From positions 1 through 34,958 of the forward strand of contig CAKVJR010000004.1 of assembly GCA_934754855.1 (NCBI GenBank): a stretch of 34,958 bases of DNA. The letters run 5' to 3'. The translations under genes were made by a program, and so were the position numbers. Below the pieces are notes generated by a model, which saw only the letters and a list, made by a program, of their open reading frames with translations, was not told the DNA's origin and made no database searches. This DNA is from an uncultured Candidatus Melainabacteria bacterium (GTDB taxonomy: Bacteria > Cyanobacteriota > Vampirovibrionia > Gastranaerophilales > Gastranaerophilaceae). Shown here one piece after another: positions 22,880 through 31,257 of the stretch; position 1 is the first letter of the stretch; each line of letters opens with the position of its first letter.

Positions 22880-24283
22880 TTATATTTTAACCTCGATTTC
22901 AAAAAACCTGTTCCAAGGAAAAGAGTAAGAAACATTAAAGCCGTTAGTATTCAACGTTTTTGAGATTTTTTCCTCATAAGCCTCAAACCGATTTTTTACC
23001 TTTTGCAAATCCATCAAGTTTTCCCGTTTAAATTCTTCTCTTAAATTAGCCTGATATGCCCAATCATCAAGCAATCTTACCGTTTGCAACTTTTTAAATG
23101 CCGTTTCGTCAGGATTTTTTGCCAAAAATTTCGTCACCGCAGCAGCAATCCCCGATCCCAAAGAATTTCCCGTCGTATTCCATGCCGAATATCCGTAAAA
23201 GTACCCATTTATACCGTTTTCAAACATTTTTTCAACAAAATTATTATCCGCTCCATTTGCATTCAAAATATCAACAACAAAATACGGTTTGTCAAAATGA
23301 GCAAACTCCCCGTCAAAAGGCTCTGTATGGACGTCCATGACGAGTTCACCCTGCTCACCCTTAAAGTTATTCACATACAAAATCAAATGGGCGTCATCGG
23401 GCGTAGAAACGCTACCGCCTGCCGTTAAAATTTGCGACTCAACCGAGTCCTTAACAGAAACATCTTCATATTTTGAAATTTTATCAATTTCTTCAGGATT
23501 TGTATAAATCGGTGCAATTTTGATTTTCTTTCCGTCTGAAATGCAGCGAGAAAGCAGCGTCAGCGGAATTTCGTCCGCACCTGTTTTGACAAACATTCCC
23601 TTTCTGTTTTGAGCCAAAAAGTCGAAATATTTTGCCTCTTTAACGTTAAATCCATACTTTGCACAATCATCTTTTGAAAAAATCAATGTGTTAAAAATGC
23701 CGTCGTCAAACATTTTTACGTACTCTTTATTAACCGCAAAATTTCTTTCTCTCGCAGTCAACCAGTTGATTAAAATTTCAGGCGGAATTTCTTTGGCAAT
23801 TTCGGTCGCTTTTTCTTTTGCCAAGCGGTTTCCCTCAATTTCAGAGCGATGAAGTTCATAAGAATATTCAAAAATTTTCTTTCCGAACTCAGACCAATAT
23901 TCCTTTTCTTCCTCATTACAATTATTATTGGAAATACGCATTATGCTTGAAAAAACAAGGGTTTTACAGTCTGTTTTTTTGAGCAAAATATTTCTCAAAT
24001 TCAAGAGTCGTTTTTCGATTTCATCTTTTGTATCCGAACTTCGCCTTGATGGAATCAAACCGCCGTAAATAAGCGTATCGGCTGAAATTACAAGATAATC
24101 GATATTATTCAAATCTTCAAGCCATTCAAAAAGAGCATTTCGGTCGGCATTTTTTGTCAAAGAGCCTAAAAAACCTCTCGGGGGAAGATATAATTTCACC
24201 TCGTGGTCAATTTTGGCAATCATTTTCGGCAAATCGTAACAGACCGGTCGATTATCTATCGGAATAAAGCCGATTTTTTTCAT
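22880..24283 (-). CDS. DUF4127 family protein
   Basis: 467 residues matching DUF4127 (PF13552): the opening IGFIPIDNRPVCYDLPKMIA, LYLPPRGFLGSLTKNAD, DYLVISADTLIYGGLIPSRR, SSIMRISN, the central ILINWLTARERNF, TGADEIPLTLLSRC and a late GYSAWNTTGNSLGSGIA. Conserved Asp, Arg and Asn residues in these blocks look like an active site, but I know of no established function. No signal peptide or membrane segment. The ATG overlaps the upstream WYL gene stop (TAATG) and its SD AAGGAG lies within that gene, so translation is coupled. It is the last gene of the mutS2 operon. Confidence 0.85.
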   Translation of the reverse strand: MKKIGFIPIDNRPVCYDLPKMIAKIDHEVKLYLPPRGFLGSLTKNADRNALFEWLEDLNNIDYLVISADTLIYGGLIPSRRSSDTKDEIEKRLLNLRNILLKKTDCKTLVFSSIMRISNNNCNEEEKEYWSEFGKKIFEYSYELHRSEIEGNRLAKEKATEIAKEIPPEILINWLTARERNFAVNKEYVKMFDDGIFNTLIFSKDDCAKYGFNVKEAKYFDFLAQNRKGMFVKTGADEIPLTLLSRCISDGKKIKIAPIYTNPEEIDKISKYEDVSVKDSVESQILTAGGSVSTPDDAHLILYVNNFKGEQGELVMDVHTEPFDGEFAHFDKPYFVVDILNANGADNNFVEKMFENGINGYFYGYSAWNTTGNSLGSGIAAAVTKFLAKNPDETAFKKLQTVRLLDDWAYQANLREEFKRENLMDLQKVKNRFEAYEEKISKTLNTNGFNVSYSFPWNRFFEIEVKI

Positions 24284-25176
24284 TATTTAACTCCTTTTAA
24301 TTTATTTTCAACTTTTTCAAGTTCATCAAGCATTTCCTGTTGTAAAAATTTCGGAGAGGTAATTTTGCAATTTTCTCCATATTTCATAAGTCTTTTAATC
24401 AAAGCCTTTTTGTCCTCGCCCGTATTAATGATAACTTTTTTCTCATCGGAAAAAGACTCGACATGTTCGCCATCTCTCAAGCGGTAATTGACAATCAATC
24501 GTCCGTAAACCTCAAAAACCACGGAAGATGTGACATTTACGGGAACTACTCTTATCGGCAGAATTTCGATTTTTTCAATATTGTGAGTCAAAAACTTATA
24601 ATTTTCAGCCTTTTTAGGGTTATAAACATCTAAAAGCACCCTATCTTCATATATTTCAACACCTTTCGGGATAACAATCGATGTTTCTCCGTCATAAGTA
24701 ATTTTCAATTTTTGTGCCAAATCAACGTATTTCTGAAAATCATTTGCAATTGCGGCAATTTTGCGATTAGTTTCCGAATTTTTCAGGGATTTTAATTTTA
24801 AATCCAATTTTTGTTTTGAATTTAACGTCAATGATTTCAAAAGTTTTGACAAAAATTGATCTAAAAAACCCCGTTCTTTTTCAAGGCAACATGCATCAAA
24901 AGCCTTGCGAACAGTAACTATCAAGTCAATTTCTTTGTCATCAAGTTCAATTTCTTCCAGAAATTTGCAAAGAGAATATTTTTTTTCGATTTTTCTGACA
25001 TCAATCTCAGACGCCTCAAGCGTTGAAATATACTTCAAAAAAGTTTCGGGAGCCTCAATATCCTTGAACTTTTTGTCATATTCCAATTCTTTAATATCAA
25101 TATCTTCTTTAGTCAAAAGTTTCAAAAATTCCAAAACTCTGACGCAAGAATCATGGTGTTTGGCACGATAAGTCAT
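24283..25176 (-). CDS. WYL-domain-like protein (second of a pair)
   Basis: 297 residues. The N-terminus (YRAKHHDSCVRVLEFLKLL) could be a reduced winged helix; the middle is helical and Lys/Leu-rich. Residues about 165-235 (ETSIVIPKGVEIYEDRVLLD, then YKFLTHNIEKIEILPI) resemble a degenerate WYL domain, followed by a WCX-like C-terminal segment (RLIVNYRLRDGEHVESF ... LIKRLMKYGENCKITSP). The neighbour at 25173-26108 is a clearer WYL protein, so the pair recalls actinobacterial PafB/PafC, WYL regulators that act together in DNA damage responses. That parallel is inference. The start overlaps the upstream stop (ATGA), with GAGG 8 bases before the ATG. Confidence 0.7.
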   Translation of the reverse strand: MTYRAKHHDSCVRVLEFLKLLTKEDIDIKELEYDKKFKDIEAPETFLKYISTLEASEIDVRKIEKKYSLCKFLEEIELDDKEIDLIVTVRKAFDACCLEKERGFLDQFLSKLLKSLTLNSKQKLDLKLKSLKNSETNRKIAAIANDFQKYVDLAQKLKITYDGETSIVIPKGVEIYEDRVLLDVYNPKKAENYKFLTHNIEKIEILPIRVVPVNVTSSVVFEVYGRLIVNYRLRDGEHVESFSDEKKVIINTGEDKKALIKRLMKYGENCKITSPKFLQQEMLDELEKVENKLKGVK

Positions 25177-26108
25177 TGTTCATACCTCGCCTTGATTTTG
25201 GACAATTTTTCAAGCAAACAATCTCTCAAATACAACGGTTCTATCAATTCAAAATCCGCACCTAAAGAAAGTAAACGTTGAATAACCTTAAATTCACTCG
25301 TGGCAATACATTCCACGGTTATTTCATTTTCTTTTTGTTCAATAATTTTTTCATCAAAATTACATCTGAAAGTCAACGCCTCATCGCCCGTAACCTTATA
25401 TATAACCTTGATTTCCCGAGTTTGATCCGTTAATTTTTTGGGTTCAATCGAATGAAATTCCAAAATTTTCTCCGCATTAAAGTAAGCACAGGTGTTTCGT
25501 TTATAATACCAGCCGATAACGTACAATTTGCCTGCTTCACAGAAAACTCTTTCGCTTGAAACATTTATTTTCTCAATCTTTTTGGGCGATGTTGCATAAG
25601 TCATCAGAATTTCTTTTTTGCACAAATCTTTTTCGTAAAATGTTCGCAAAATTTCCTTTTTAACTTTCGCAAACGGTCGTTTTTTATTGAGTAAATCCAA
25701 AACTTCTTCTTCACAATGAGGAGCGACAATTTTGTCATAAAAATCGCTCAATTCAAGAACTGTACGCCATTGACCGCAATCCAAAAAATATTGTCTTATT
25801 TGCGACAACAAAGTTATCTCGGCAGGTGAAAATTTTGCCTTAAACGGGTGTTCCAACAAAATATAACGGTAATTATTTTTCGGACAAGGTCGGGCAATCT
25901 TACAACCGACGGCTTTCAACGAGTTCATTGTAACTCTCAATGTATCATCGGAAACGGAGCGTTCGGTTAATTCATCTTGCTTCAAAACATCAATGATTTC
26001 GGCACTTGTTTGAGGTTTTTCCAACAAAAGTTTTAAAATTTTTACTGCTCTGTATGCGGTTAAACTGATGTTCGTATTTTTTGTTTTTATGCTCAAATTT
26101 TCTTTCAT
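25173..26108 (-). CDS. WYL-domain transcriptional regulator
   Basis: 311 residues. An N-terminal winged helix (about 14-90) starts with LTAYRAVKILKLLLEKPQTS and includes SVSDDTLRVTMNSLKAVGCK. The WYL domain follows (about 165-235: EILMTYATSPKKIEKINVSS, then GKLYVIGWYYKRNTCAYFNA and EKILEFHSI), and a WCX segment ends the protein (TFRCNFDEKIIEQK ... VIQRLLSLGADFELIEP). WYL domains bind nucleic acid, probably single-stranded DNA in DriD and PafBC, and couple it to DNA binding. The start overlaps the mutS2 stop (TGATG), and the end overlaps the second WYL gene (ATGA). Confidence 0.85.
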   Translation of the reverse strand: MKENLSIKTKNTNISLTAYRAVKILKLLLEKPQTSAEIIDVLKQDELTERSVSDDTLRVTMNSLKAVGCKIARPCPKNNYRYILLEHPFKAKFSPAEITLLSQIRQYFLDCGQWRTVLELSDFYDKIVAPHCEEEVLDLLNKKRPFAKVKKEILRTFYEKDLCKKEILMTYATSPKKIEKINVSSERVFCEAGKLYVIGWYYKRNTCAYFNAEKILEFHSIEPKKLTDQTREIKVIYKVTGDEALTFRCNFDEKIIEQKENEITVECIATSEFKVIQRLLSLGADFELIEPLYLRDCLLEKLSKIKARYEQ

Positions 26109-28474
26109 CAGTTCAAATCCACCACGCTAACGCCGTCGCCGCCCTCAACATCTTCTCCGGGGCGGAATTTGGCAACATAAGGACTATCGGCAAGATATTC
26201 CCGAATCGCCTTTTTCAAAACACCTGTTCCATGCCCGTGAATAATTATTGCGTACGAAAGCCCCGCCGCACAAGCCTTATCGAGATATGTCTCAACTTCC
26301 CGCATTGCTTCTTCGTATCTGAATCCCCGCAAATCCAACGTATAAGAAACATCGTGCTTAACGAACTCAAATGCCTGTTTTTGCTGAACGAGCGGCTTAG
26401 TTTTAGCCTTAATTACCTCTTTGTCATATTTTGCAAGTTTTTTAACGGGAATTTTTGTTTTCACAGTTCCCATAAGGATTTCAGCCTTTTTGCCTTTATC
26501 AGTGAAAGCAACAAATTCTGCCTCTTGATTTAAGTCACGGATTATGACCTTATCACCCTCGGTGATTGAATTTACGTCAATATCCGCATAATCTTCTCTC
26601 AAAGATTCATACTCTTCATCAAGTTTATCGTGAAGTTTTTTGCGGATTAAAGTGTTCTTTCTTATCGTTTTCATTGTGTTTTCACGATTTTCGTTTTCAC
26701 GAAGATTTTTCAAAACATCTTTAATCTCATCTCTTGCAGAATCAAATGCAGTCTGAGTTTTCTTCTTGTATTCGGCAATAATTTTTCGTTTTTCTTTTTT
26801 CAAATCATCTGCCTGTTTTTCGAGTTGCAATCTCAAGGCTTTGACCGTTTCAGCCTCTTTTTTAGCCTCATCGGCTTTTTTTGCGGCTTCTTCCCACATT
26901 TCCTCAATTTTTGCAAATTTTTCGATATTTTTGCCCGAAGTTTCCGTGAAAATTTCTCTCGAATTTCCGATAATTTCGGCATTCAAACCCAAATTTTCGG
27001 CAATCGTAATTGCGTTACTGCTGCCTGAAACTCCTTGTGTAAAGCGGTACGTCGGCTTTAACGTTTCCGTATCGAATCGAACACTTGCATTTTCAAATCC
27101 GCTTCCTTCAAGAGCAAGATTTTTTAAATCTCCAAAGTGAGTCGTAACAACACAAAAAGCCTGTTTTTGAACAAAATATTGCAACAATGCTCTTGCAAGT
27201 GCAGAACCCTCGGCAGGGTCAGTTCCAGAACAAATTTCATCTATCAAAATCAATGTGTCGCTATCCGCCTGATTGCTCATTTCCACAAGGTTTTTGATGT
27301 GAGAAGAAAATGTTGAAAGACTTTGAATGATATTTTGTTGGTCACCGATATCGGCAAAAACTTTTTTGAACGGATAAATTTTTGCACTCAAACAAGGAAT
27401 ATGGAAACCCGCTTTGCTCATCAACACACAAAGTCCGACAGTCTTTAATACGACTGTTTTTCCGCCTGTATTTGACCCTGTTATGATTGTACAAAGATTG
27501 TCTTTTCCGGCATTAAAATCATTTTCGATAACATTATCACAAACCCGCATTAACACAGGATTTTTCATTGCTTTTAAATCAATTTTCGGTTCTTCGGAAA
27601 TAATAGCGGGCGAACTTTCTGTTTTTTGCGAATATTTACCTTTTGCAAAGTGGAAATCGATTTCCGCCAAAACATCTTGTGTTTCGACCAATTCGGCAAA
27701 ATGTTTCCCGATTTCTTCCGAAAAAACTTTCAAAATTCTGTCCGTTTCAATTTGGATATGAATTTCGATTTCACGCTCACGGTTATGAAGTTCCGTCAAT
27801 TCTTTCGGCTCGATAAAGAAAGTTTGTCCCGAGGCAGAAACATCATGGACGATACCTAAAATTTTGTTTTTCGCTTCCGCCTTAACCCCGAAAACCGTTC
27901 TGCCGTCACGCTGTGTGTAAATTGTATCTCTCAAATCGCTTGTAAAATTTGAATCGGACAACAATCTTGTAATTGCTGATTTGATGCTTGCGTGAGTGTC
28001 TGACAGTGCGGCATAGAGGCGTTTTAACTCAGATGAAGCACTTTCTTTAATCTTCATATCACTTCCCAAAGTGTCGAAAATTTTGTCCTCAAATTCTTTT
28101 AAGACGAATAAATTTCCGCTGATTTCCGCCAATTTTGTGGCATCTTCGGCATTTTTTTCGAGAAAATTCTTAACAAGTCTTGAATTTCTCAAAAGATTTG
28201 CGATATCCCAAATTTCTTGCGGGGAAAGTTTAATTCTTGCTTTTGCATCTTTAAGAGAACTTGTCATGTCGGCAAAATTTTCTAAAGGCAAACGCAAATT
28301 CATATCGCACAATCGTCTTGCTTCGGTTGTGCAATTTAATTGTTCGACAATTTTTTCCGTGTCGTCAAAAATTTCCGCACGCAAAGTTCTAAGCCTTCCC
28401 AACTCTGTCATTGCGTTTTCGGCTATATATTCTCTGACTTTATCGAATTCAGTTACTTCAATTACCGGTTTCAT
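26108..28474 (-). CDS. mutS2: Endonuclease MutS2
   Basis: 788 residues with the full MutS2 layout and no mismatch-recognition domain: core and clamp helices (1-300), ABC ATPase with Walker A TGSNTGGKT (332-340), DIGDQQNIIQSLSTFSSH, Walker B LILIDEICSGTDP and the TTHFGDLK H-loop, a long coiled coil (about 510-620), a KOW-like segment, and a C-terminal Smr nuclease domain (LDLRGFRYEEAM and IIHGHGTGVLKKAIREYL). MutS2 suppresses homologous recombination in some species and, in Bacillus, acts on collided ribosomes. It heads an operon with two WYL proteins and DUF4127. There is no SD; TATAAT (28482-28487) lies 7 bases before the ATG, so the mRNA is probably leaderless. Confidence 0.95.
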   Translation of the reverse strand: MKPVIEVTEFDKVREYIAENAMTELGRLRTLRAEIFDDTEKIVEQLNCTTEARRLCDMNLRLPLENFADMTSSLKDAKARIKLSPQEIWDIANLLRNSRLVKNFLEKNAEDATKLAEISGNLFVLKEFEDKIFDTLGSDMKIKESASSELKRLYAALSDTHASIKSAITRLLSDSNFTSDLRDTIYTQRDGRTVFGVKAEAKNKILGIVHDVSASGQTFFIEPKELTELHNREREIEIHIQIETDRILKVFSEEIGKHFAELVETQDVLAEIDFHFAKGKYSQKTESSPAIISEEPKIDLKAMKNPVLMRVCDNVIENDFNAGKDNLCTIITGSNTGGKTVVLKTVGLCVLMSKAGFHIPCLSAKIYPFKKVFADIGDQQNIIQSLSTFSSHIKNLVEMSNQADSDTLILIDEICSGTDPAEGSALARALLQYFVQKQAFCVVTTHFGDLKNLALEGSGFENASVRFDTETLKPTYRFTQGVSGSSNAITIAENLGLNAEIIGNSREIFTETSGKNIEKFAKIEEMWEEAAKKADEAKKEAETVKALRLQLEKQADDLKKEKRKIIAEYKKKTQTAFDSARDEIKDVLKNLRENENRENTMKTIRKNTLIRKKLHDKLDEEYESLREDYADIDVNSITEGDKVIIRDLNQEAEFVAFTDKGKKAEILMGTVKTKIPVKKLAKYDKEVIKAKTKPLVQQKQAFEFVKHDVSYTLDLRGFRYEEAMREVETYLDKACAAGLSYAIIIHGHGTGVLKKAIREYLADSPYVAKFRPGEDVEGGDGVSVVDLN

Positions 28475-28481
28475 ACAAATA

Positions 28482-28487
28482 ATTATA
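28482..28487 (-). promoter_or_regulatory. -10 box placing the mutS2 transcription start at its ATG
   Basis: A perfect TATAAT on the minus strand ends 7 bases before the mutS2 ATG (28474). No convincing -35 box. If used, the first transcribed base would be at or next to the A of ATG. Confidence 0.45.
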
Positions 28488-28536
28488 TGACAAATAACTT
28501 AGTATATCTTGTTTTTTATATTTTTTTTCATTAAAA

Positions 28537-28578
28537 TTGTCACAAAAGTGAACGTATTGGAAAATTCGGTGACCGAAT
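28537..28578 (+). promoter_or_regulatory. Promoter and palindrome of the B12-type radical SAM gene
   Basis: TTGTCA (28537-28542), 17 bases, GAAAAT (28560-28565), start near 28572. A perfect inverted repeat ATTCGG-TGA-CCGAAT (28564-28578) overlaps the -10 box and start site and ends 3 bases before the ATG. It is a likely operator, or a hairpin at the mRNA 5' end. There is no SD. Confidence 0.5.
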
Positions 28579-28581
28579 ATT

Positions 28582-30027
28582 ATGAAAAAAATAATGCTTT
28601 GCAGCCCTCCGGGCGACTTATCGGTAAATATTAAGAACAGATACAAATACAGAACATCAGACATTGTTCCGCACTCGATGAGAGCGTGCAATGATTTGGG
28701 TTATATTGCCGCAATGTTGCAAAATGCAGGTCACGAAGTTTTCTTAAAAGATTATAAAATTGAGCAAAAAACAGCTCTCGACTTGCTCGATGATGTTTTG
28801 AAAAATTGTCCCGATATGCTCCTTTTTAAAACGGATATCGCAAATATTTTTGAAGATTTGAAATTGGTCAGAATGATTAAATCATCAAATCCGCAAATCG
28901 TAATTATTTTGAAAAGCGATATGTTTTTTGATGCATCGGAAGAACTCCTCTGCGGCTTGCCGATGGGCGGAGTTGATTATCTGATTGGTTCGGACGCTGC
29001 ATTTGTTATGCCTTTGTTGGTTCAAGCACATTACGAAACCCCCGAAATGCTTTATCAGGTACCGTTTATCACCATTTGCAAAAACGGAATGATGCACAAA
29101 ACAAACTTCCATGCTCCGCATGGCAATATCAATGATTTACCGCTCCCTGCAAGGGATTTGATGAACAATGAAAAATACGTTCGTCCCGATAATAAAAAAC
29201 CCATCGCAACGATTATCACTGCAAAAGGCTGTGCTTATAACTGTTTGCACTGCAAAGAACCTCTTTTGGCAGACGGAACAATGAATGTTCGTCCCGCAAA
29301 AAAAGTTTTTGATGAAGTGTATGAATGTTATCAAAAATATGGAATTACGAATTTTTATTTCCCGTCAGATACGTTTAATCACAATGAAAAATGGGTTGAA
29401 GAATTTTGCGATTACATAATCGAATCGCCTATGAACGGAAACATTGAATGGATTGCAAATGTCAACGTTGCATCTTTCACCGAATATATGGCAATGGAGA
29501 TGAAAAATGCCGGTTGCTCAATGATTGTTGTTCGTTTTGACAGCGGTTCAGATGATACTCTCGTTCGATTGGACAGAAAATTCTCTGTTGACGAAAGTAT
29601 TAACACAGTCGATATCGCAAGAAAACATAAACTCAAAATTTTCGGTTTATTCTCGGTCGGATTGCCTTGGGAAACGGAATCTCACCTTACGGAAACAAAA
29701 AAATTAATCCTCAAAATCTGTCCGGATTTGGTTTCTTTAACATTCCCCGTTGCATATCCCGACTCTGTTATTGAAAAGAATTTCCGTGATGAAAATATTT
29801 TAAGAGAATCGCTTTTTGAAAACGAAACTATCAAAATCCCCGCATTGGGAACGAAATTTTTGACACATAAAAAATTAAAGGCATTCAGAAAGAAAACGCT
29901 TTTCTTGTACTATGCAAGCCCGAGATATTTCTTCAGAACGATTGCCGAAACATACAAAAACCCGAAAAAATTTAAGGATTATATTTTGTTTGTTTGGGAT
30001 TTGTTCAAAAAACAAAAAGCAGAATAG
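28582..30027 (+). CDS. B12-binding-domain radical SAM protein
   Basis: 481 residues. Residues 1-150 resemble the cobalamin-binding Rossmann domain that precedes class B radical SAM enzymes (KIMLCSPPGD; ACNDLGYIAAMLQNAGHEV); the base-off DxHxxG motif is not present. The radical SAM core has CAYNCLHC (C217, C221, C224; CX3CX2C) binding the 4Fe-4S cluster, preceded by IATIITAKG, and WIANVNVASF and VVRFDSGSDDTL in the barrel. The C-terminal 80 residues are basic and helical. The family includes methyltransferases and BchE-like cyclases; the substrate is unknown. It heads a cluster with a SPASM radical SAM protein and a phosphoesterase. No SD; a palindrome sits before the start. Confidence 0.85.
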   Translation: MKKIMLCSPPGDLSVNIKNRYKYRTSDIVPHSMRACNDLGYIAAMLQNAGHEVFLKDYKIEQKTALDLLDDVLKNCPDMLLFKTDIANIFEDLKLVRMIKSSNPQIVIILKSDMFFDASEELLCGLPMGGVDYLIGSDAAFVMPLLVQAHYETPEMLYQVPFITICKNGMMHKTNFHAPHGNINDLPLPARDLMNNEKYVRPDNKKPIATIITAKGCAYNCLHCKEPLLADGTMNVRPAKKVFDEVYECYQKYGITNFYFPSDTFNHNEKWVEEFCDYIIESPMNGNIEWIANVNVASFTEYMAMEMKNAGCSMIVVRFDSGSDDTLVRLDRKFSVDESINTVDIARKHKLKIFGLFSVGLPWETESHLTETKKLILKICPDLVSLTFPVAYPDSVIEKNFRDENILRESLFENETIKIPALGTKFLTHKKLKAFRKKTLFLYYASPRYFFRTIAETYKNPKKFKDYILFVWDLFKKQKAE

Positions 30028-30063
30028 TTTTTTGAAAAACAAAGACTTGACCAAAGCGGAAAA

Positions 30064-31236
30064 ATGGCGATATACTTCAAACATAGCGAGTTTTATAAAT
30101 GTTTGACAAAGATTTTTGCAAAGATACTTATAAAAATAAATCCGAACTTCTCAAGAATTTTCGGGTTGAAATTTCTGCATTTGTCAATATCAGACACAAA
30201 TCTTCGAGGTCGAAAGATGAGAAATAACGATATTATTTTAGAAGAAAAATATCTCAAAGAAATTTATCACGACAAATCCGAATTGCCGAAAAAAATTCGA
30301 ATTGACATCAGCACAAAATGCCAATTAAATTGCCAAAGATGTTATATGCGAATGGACAAAGAAGGTGCCGAAAATGGTTGCGGCTTGGGCAATTTGAAGT
30401 TTGAAAACTTCAAAAAATTTATTGATGATAATGATTTTGAGTCTATTGAACTTTCAAACCACGGCGAGATTTTTTTGAACCCCGAAATTGACAAAATCAT
30501 TGAATACGCAAACTCGAAAAACATCGAAATGACAATGGATAACGGGGTAAATTTGAACTATTTGCCCGACTCAACCGCCGAAATAATTGTCAGATGCAAA
30601 GTTAAAAGAATTGACGTTTCAATTGACGGTGCAAGTCAGGAAACATACCAAATTTACCGAAGAAACGGCGATTTTAATAAAGTTATCGAAAACATAAAAA
30701 AAATAAATTTTTATAAGGAAAAATACCACTCCGACGCCCCCACTTTGTATTACAAATTCATCGTTTTCGGGCATAATGAACACGAAATCGAACAGGCGAA
30801 AATTTTGGCGAAAAACCTTAATATGGAAATATCTTTTGAACAAAATACATACCCCGATTTTTCTCCTGTCAGAAACCCCGAAATGGTAATAAAACAAACA
30901 GGTTTGCCCACAATCGAATTACCCCCTCACAAATTACTCGAAGAATATGAACAGGGAATTTCCGATTGGTACTATTGTGCATTTTTGTGGGACGAACCGC
31001 AAATCAATTGGGACGGGAAAATTTTGGGCTGCTGTTCTTTGTTTACGGACGATTTTGGCGGAAATGTTTTCAAAGAAGACTTTTTGACTGCAATGAATAA
31101 CCCAAAACTTATTTACGCAAAAAATATGATTACAAATAACGCTCCCGACAATCCCGCAATCCCTTGCAGCAACTGTTATATGTACCAAGATATGAAAGCC
31201 AATAATAAATGGCTGAAATCGCCTAAAAACCGATAG
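30064..31236 (+). CDS. Radical SAM protein with SPASM domain
   Basis: 390 residues. The radical SAM core starts near residue 76: KIRIDISTKCQLNCQRCYMR with C86, C90, C93 (CX3CX2C), then SNHGEIFLNPEI (the usual GGEP-like position) and VKRIDVSIDGASQETY. The C-terminal SPASM domain (about 310-380: WYYCAFLWDEPQINWDGKI, then LGCCSLFTDDFGGN and IPCSNCYMYQDM) supplies Cys ligands for auxiliary Fe-S clusters. SPASM enzymes modify peptides (RiPPs), proteins or small molecules; no precursor peptide is visible nearby. An alternative ATG at 30217 (residue 52) has a better SD (GAGG); the N-terminal 51 residues are basic and hydrophobic, so the start is uncertain. It follows the B12-type gene by 36 bases and precedes the phosphoesterase by 21. 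Confidence 0.88.
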   Translation: MAIYFKHSEFYKCLTKIFAKILIKINPNFSRIFGLKFLHLSISDTNLRGRKMRNNDIILEEKYLKEIYHDKSELPKKIRIDISTKCQLNCQRCYMRMDKEGAENGCGLGNLKFENFKKFIDDNDFESIELSNHGEIFLNPEIDKIIEYANSKNIEMTMDNGVNLNYLPDSTAEIIVRCKVKRIDVSIDGASQETYQIYRRNGDFNKVIENIKKINFYKEKYHSDAPTLYYKFIVFGHNEHEIEQAKILAKNLNMEISFEQNTYPDFSPVRNPEMVIKQTGLPTIELPPHKLLEEYEQGISDWYYCAFLWDEPQINWDGKILGCCSLFTDDFGGNVFKEDFLTAMNNPKLIYAKNMITNNAPDNPAIPCSNCYMYQDMKANNKWLKSPKNR

Positions 31237-31257
31237 ATTTAAAAGAAAGAGGACAAT

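Noticed and set aside
22578..22880. Integration site of a mobile element at the tRNA-Leu 3' end
   Set aside because: No direct repeat of the tRNA 3' end was seen downstream, and no integrase is present in the window.
26081..26533. 150-codon plus-strand frame opposite the mutS2 Smr domain
   Set aside because: Shadow of a clearly coding strand.
28582..31236. RiPP cluster with a precursor peptide
   Set aside because: The two radical SAM genes are suggestive, but the gaps (36 and 21 bases) are too small for a precursor gene and no Cys- or Gly-rich short frame with an SD was seen nearby.
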